This document shows, piece by piece, positions 61,301-64,000 of a stretch of DNA of 64,000 nt (position 1 is the first letter of the stretch; each line of letters starts with the position of its first letter). Made by a program: the position numbers and the translations under genes. This stretch comes from Henricia sp. BOLD:AAB3569. Its lineage: Eukaryota > Echinodermata > Asteroidea > Spinulosida > Echinasteridae. The notes under the pieces are model-generated. The model had not been told where the DNA came from, made no database searches, and saw only the letters and a program-made list of their open reading frames with translations. The stretch spans positions 31,191 to 95,190 of the forward strand of contig JBBELK010001646.1 in the NCBI GenBank assembly GCA_037783545.1, written 5' to 3'.

Positions 61301-64000
61301 CACCGTGCCAGTTTGGCTCGGCAATTTGGTCAAAGTTGTGGTCCAAACGTCGGCAAATTTGGAGGTCGAAAAATGTTCGCCGACACTTTCAAATTTTGCA
61401 TGCCCTAAACTCTCTATATTGCGCACTTTGTCATAACAAAATTGACAGACTTTCGCCGGAAATGGCAGAGAAATTTCAAAGTTTAGAAAAAAACTGGAGT
61501 TGAGGCTTCCTGACTGCTCTCGCGCAAACTCGTGGCTGTCTGTAACACACCTCTTTGGGGTACTCCTGAGTTGTGCGCATGCTCAGTCATTCGGACTGTC
61601 GTTAACGCACCGCAGTTTGGCTCGGCAATTTGGTCAAAGTGTGGTCCAAACGTCGGCAAATTTGGAGGTCAAAAAATGTTCCGACGAACTTCAAATTTTT
61701 GCATGCCCTAACTCTCTATATTGCGCACTTGTCATAAAAATTGACAGACTTTCGCTGGAAATGGCAGAGAAATTTCAAAGTTTAGAAAAAACTGGTTGAG
61801 GCTTCCTGACTGCTCTCGCGCAAAACCGTGGCTGTCTGTACACACCTCTTTGGGGTACTCCTGAGTGTGCGCATGCTCAGTCAATTCAGAGCTGTCGTTA
61901 ACGCACAGCAGTTTTGCTCGGCAATTTGGTCAAAGTGTGTGCTCAAACATCGCAAATTTGGAGGTCGAAAAATGTTCAGACGAACTTCAAATTTGCATGC
62001 CCTAAAACTCTCTATATTGCGCACCTTGTCATAAAAAATTAACAGACTTTCGCCTGGAAATGGCAGAGAAATTTCAAAGTTTAGAAAAAACTGGTTGAGG
62101 CTTCCTGACTGCTCTCGCGCAAACCGTGGCTGTCTGTACACACCTCTTTGGGGTTACTCTGAGAGTTTGCGCATGCTCAGTTCATTCGGACTTGTCGTTA
62201 ACGCACAGCAGTTTGGCTCGGCAATTTGGTCAAAGTGTGGTCCAAACATCGGCAAATTTGAGTCGAAAAATGTTCAGACGAACGTCAAATTTTGCATGCC
62301 TAAACTCTCTATATTGCGCACATTGTCATAAAAAATTAACAGACTTTCGCCGGGAAATGGCAGAGAAATTTCAAAGTTTAGAAAAAACTGGGGTTGAGGC
62401 TTCCTGACTGCTCTCGCGCAAACCGTGGCTGTCTGTACACACCTCTTTGGGGTACTCCTGAGTTGTGCGCATGCTCAGTCATTCGGACTGTCGTAACGCA
62501 CTGCAGTTTGGCTCGGCAATTTGTCAGGAAGTGTGGTCCAAACGTCGGCAAATTTGGAAGGTCGGAAAAATGTTCCGACGAACTTAAATTTTGCATGCCC
62601 TAAACTCTCTAATTGCGCACTTTGTCATAACAAAATTGACAGACTTTCGCCGGAAATGGCAGAGAAATTTCAAAGTTTAGAAAAAACTGGGTTGAGGCTT
62701 CCTGACTGCTCTCGCGCAAATCGTGGCTGTCTGTACACAACCTCTTTGGGTACTCCTGAGTTGTGCGCATGCTCAGTCATTCGGACTGTCGTTAACGCAC
62801 ACGCAGTTTGGCTCGGCATTTGGTCAAAGTGTGGTCCAAAACGTCGGCAAATTTGGAGGTCGAAAAATGTTCCGACGAACTTCAAATTTTGCATGCCCTA
62901 AACTCTCTATATTGCGCACTTTGTCATAAAAAATTGACAGACTTTCGCCTGGAAATGGCAGAGAATATTTCAAAGTTTAGGAAAAATCGGGTTGAGGCTT
63001 CCTGACTGCTCTCGCGCAAACCGTGGCTGTCTGTACTACACACCTCTTTGGGGTACTCCTGAGTTGTGCGCATGCTCAGTCATTCGGACTGTCGTTAACG
63101 CACAGCAGTTTGGCTCGGCAATTTGGTCAAAGTGTGGTCCAAACATCGGCAAATTTGGAGGTCGAAAAATGTTCAGACGAACTTCAAATTTGCATGCCCT
63201 AAACTCTCTATATTGCGCACTATTGTCATAAAAAATTACAGACTTTTCGCCGGGAAATGGCAGAGAAATTTCAAAGTTTAGAAAAAACTGGGTTGAGGCT
63301 TCCTGACTGCTCTCGCGCAAACCGTGGCTGTCTGTACACACCTCTTGCTGGTACTCCTGAGTTGTGCGCATGCTCAGTCATTCGGACTGTCGTTAACGCA
63401 CTGCAGTTTGGCTCGGCAATTTGGTCAAAGTGTGGTCCAAACGATCGGCAAATTTGGAGGTCGAAAAAATGTTCCGACGAACTTCAAATTTTGCATGCCC
63501 TAAAACTCTCTATATTGCGCACTTTGTCATAAAAAATTGACAGACTTTCGCCGGGAAATTGAGCAGAGAAATTTCAAAGTTTAGAAAAAAACTGGGTTGA
63601 GGCTTCCTGAACTTGCTCTCGCGCAAACCGTGGCTGTCTGTACACACCTCTTTGGGTACTCCTGAGTTGTGCGCATGCTCAGTCATTCGGACTGTCGTTA
63701 ACGCACTCGCAGTTTGGCTCGGCAATTTGGTCAAAGTGTGGTCCAAACGTCGGCAAATTTGGAGGTCGAAAAATGTTCGACGAACTTCAAATTTTGCATG
63801 CCCTAAACTCTCTATATTGCGCACTTGTCATAACAAAATTGACAGACTTTCGCCGGGAAATGGCAGAGAAATTTCAAAGTTTAGAAAAAACTGGGTTGAG
63901 GCTTTCTGACTGCTCTCGCGCACAAACCGTGGCTGTCTGTACACACCTCTTTGGGGTACTCCTGAGTTGTGCGCATGCTCAGTCATGTCGGACTGTCGTT
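46330..64000 (+). other. Indel-dense part of the array, probable consensus artefact
   Basis: From about 46.33 kb the same satellite continues, but nearly every monomer carries one or more one- to three-base indels, mostly insertions, and they get denser to the right. Many insertions are two known alternative bases written one after the other. Examples are cctagag near 46565 (from cctgag and cctaag), gtaggctg near 47729 (from gtggctg and gtagctg), gcaccagcag at 52301-52310, gcacctgcag near 54993, caaatccgt near 55212, and aaacgatcgg at 61041-61050. Other oddities are a run of seven G near 58788 and an 11-base tandem duplication near 56520. A mixed or unpolished consensus of several repeat copies explains this better than mutation. 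Confidence 0.8.

Larger units (their letters stand above)
19533..64000 (+). repeat. 297-bp satellite tandem array, right segment
   Basis: The same monomer as on the left continues in the same orientation and, across the SINE, in the same register, for about 150 further copies to the end of the window. Single-base indels are more frequent than on the left from about 21 kb, for example cgccggaaat near 21195 and 25349, gttagaaaa near 22409 and 25080, and an extra a in gcaaccgcag near 23719. They become dense after about 46.3 kb. No gene or further mobile element is seen. The array is still running at base 64000, so its right edge is also outside. Confidence 0.97.

Noticed and set aside
1-64000. 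CRISPR array
   Set aside because: The whole 297-bp unit is repeated with no unique spacers, and the unit is far longer than a CRISPR repeat. The SINE shows the genome is eukaryotic.

Overview
The window is eukaryotic satellite DNA. It is one uninterrupted tandem array that enters at base 1 and leaves at base 64000, with a single foreign insertion near 19.2-19.5 kb. The monomer is 297 bp, all copies are head-to-tail on one strand, and I estimate about 214 copies. Most copies differ from the common form by only a few bases. I see no protein-coding gene, rRNA gene, functional tRNA gene, CRISPR array, telomere repeat or bacterial-type gene. Because 297 is exactly 99 codons and one forward frame lacks stops, the array produces long apparent ORFs of up to 889 codons. 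I treat these as artefacts of the repeat.

The insertion (19248-19532, 285 bp) is a tRNA-derived SINE. It has recognisable A and B boxes of a type-2 RNA polymerase III promoter, a central region resembling the conserved block of fish V-type SINEs, an AT-rich tail ending in (AAC)4, and a perfect 12-bp target-site duplication. This points to an animal genome, probably not mammalian. I cannot name the species, and neither the satellite nor the SINE matches a named family I can recall with confidence.

Layout: 0-19.2 kb is regular 297-bp repeats with short-lived higher-order repeats of 4, 9 and 5 monomers. The SINE follows. From 19.5 to 26.6 kb the repeats are regular with scattered single-base indels. 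From 26.6 to 46.3 kb there is a patchwork of higher-order repeats of 2, 8, 6, 4 and 3 monomers, marked by a two-substitution monomer class. From about 46.3 kb to the end the same monomer continues, but small indels become much more frequent. Many of these insertions are two known alternative bases written side by side, which looks like a consensus or assembly artefact rather than biology.

The array probably acts, if at all, as heterochromatic or centromeric/pericentromeric DNA; that role is inference. The only transcription unit with visible signals is the SINE. The most useful results are the higher-order repeat mosaic, the SINE whose net insertion length equals one monomer exactly, and the allele-doubling signature in the last 18 kb.
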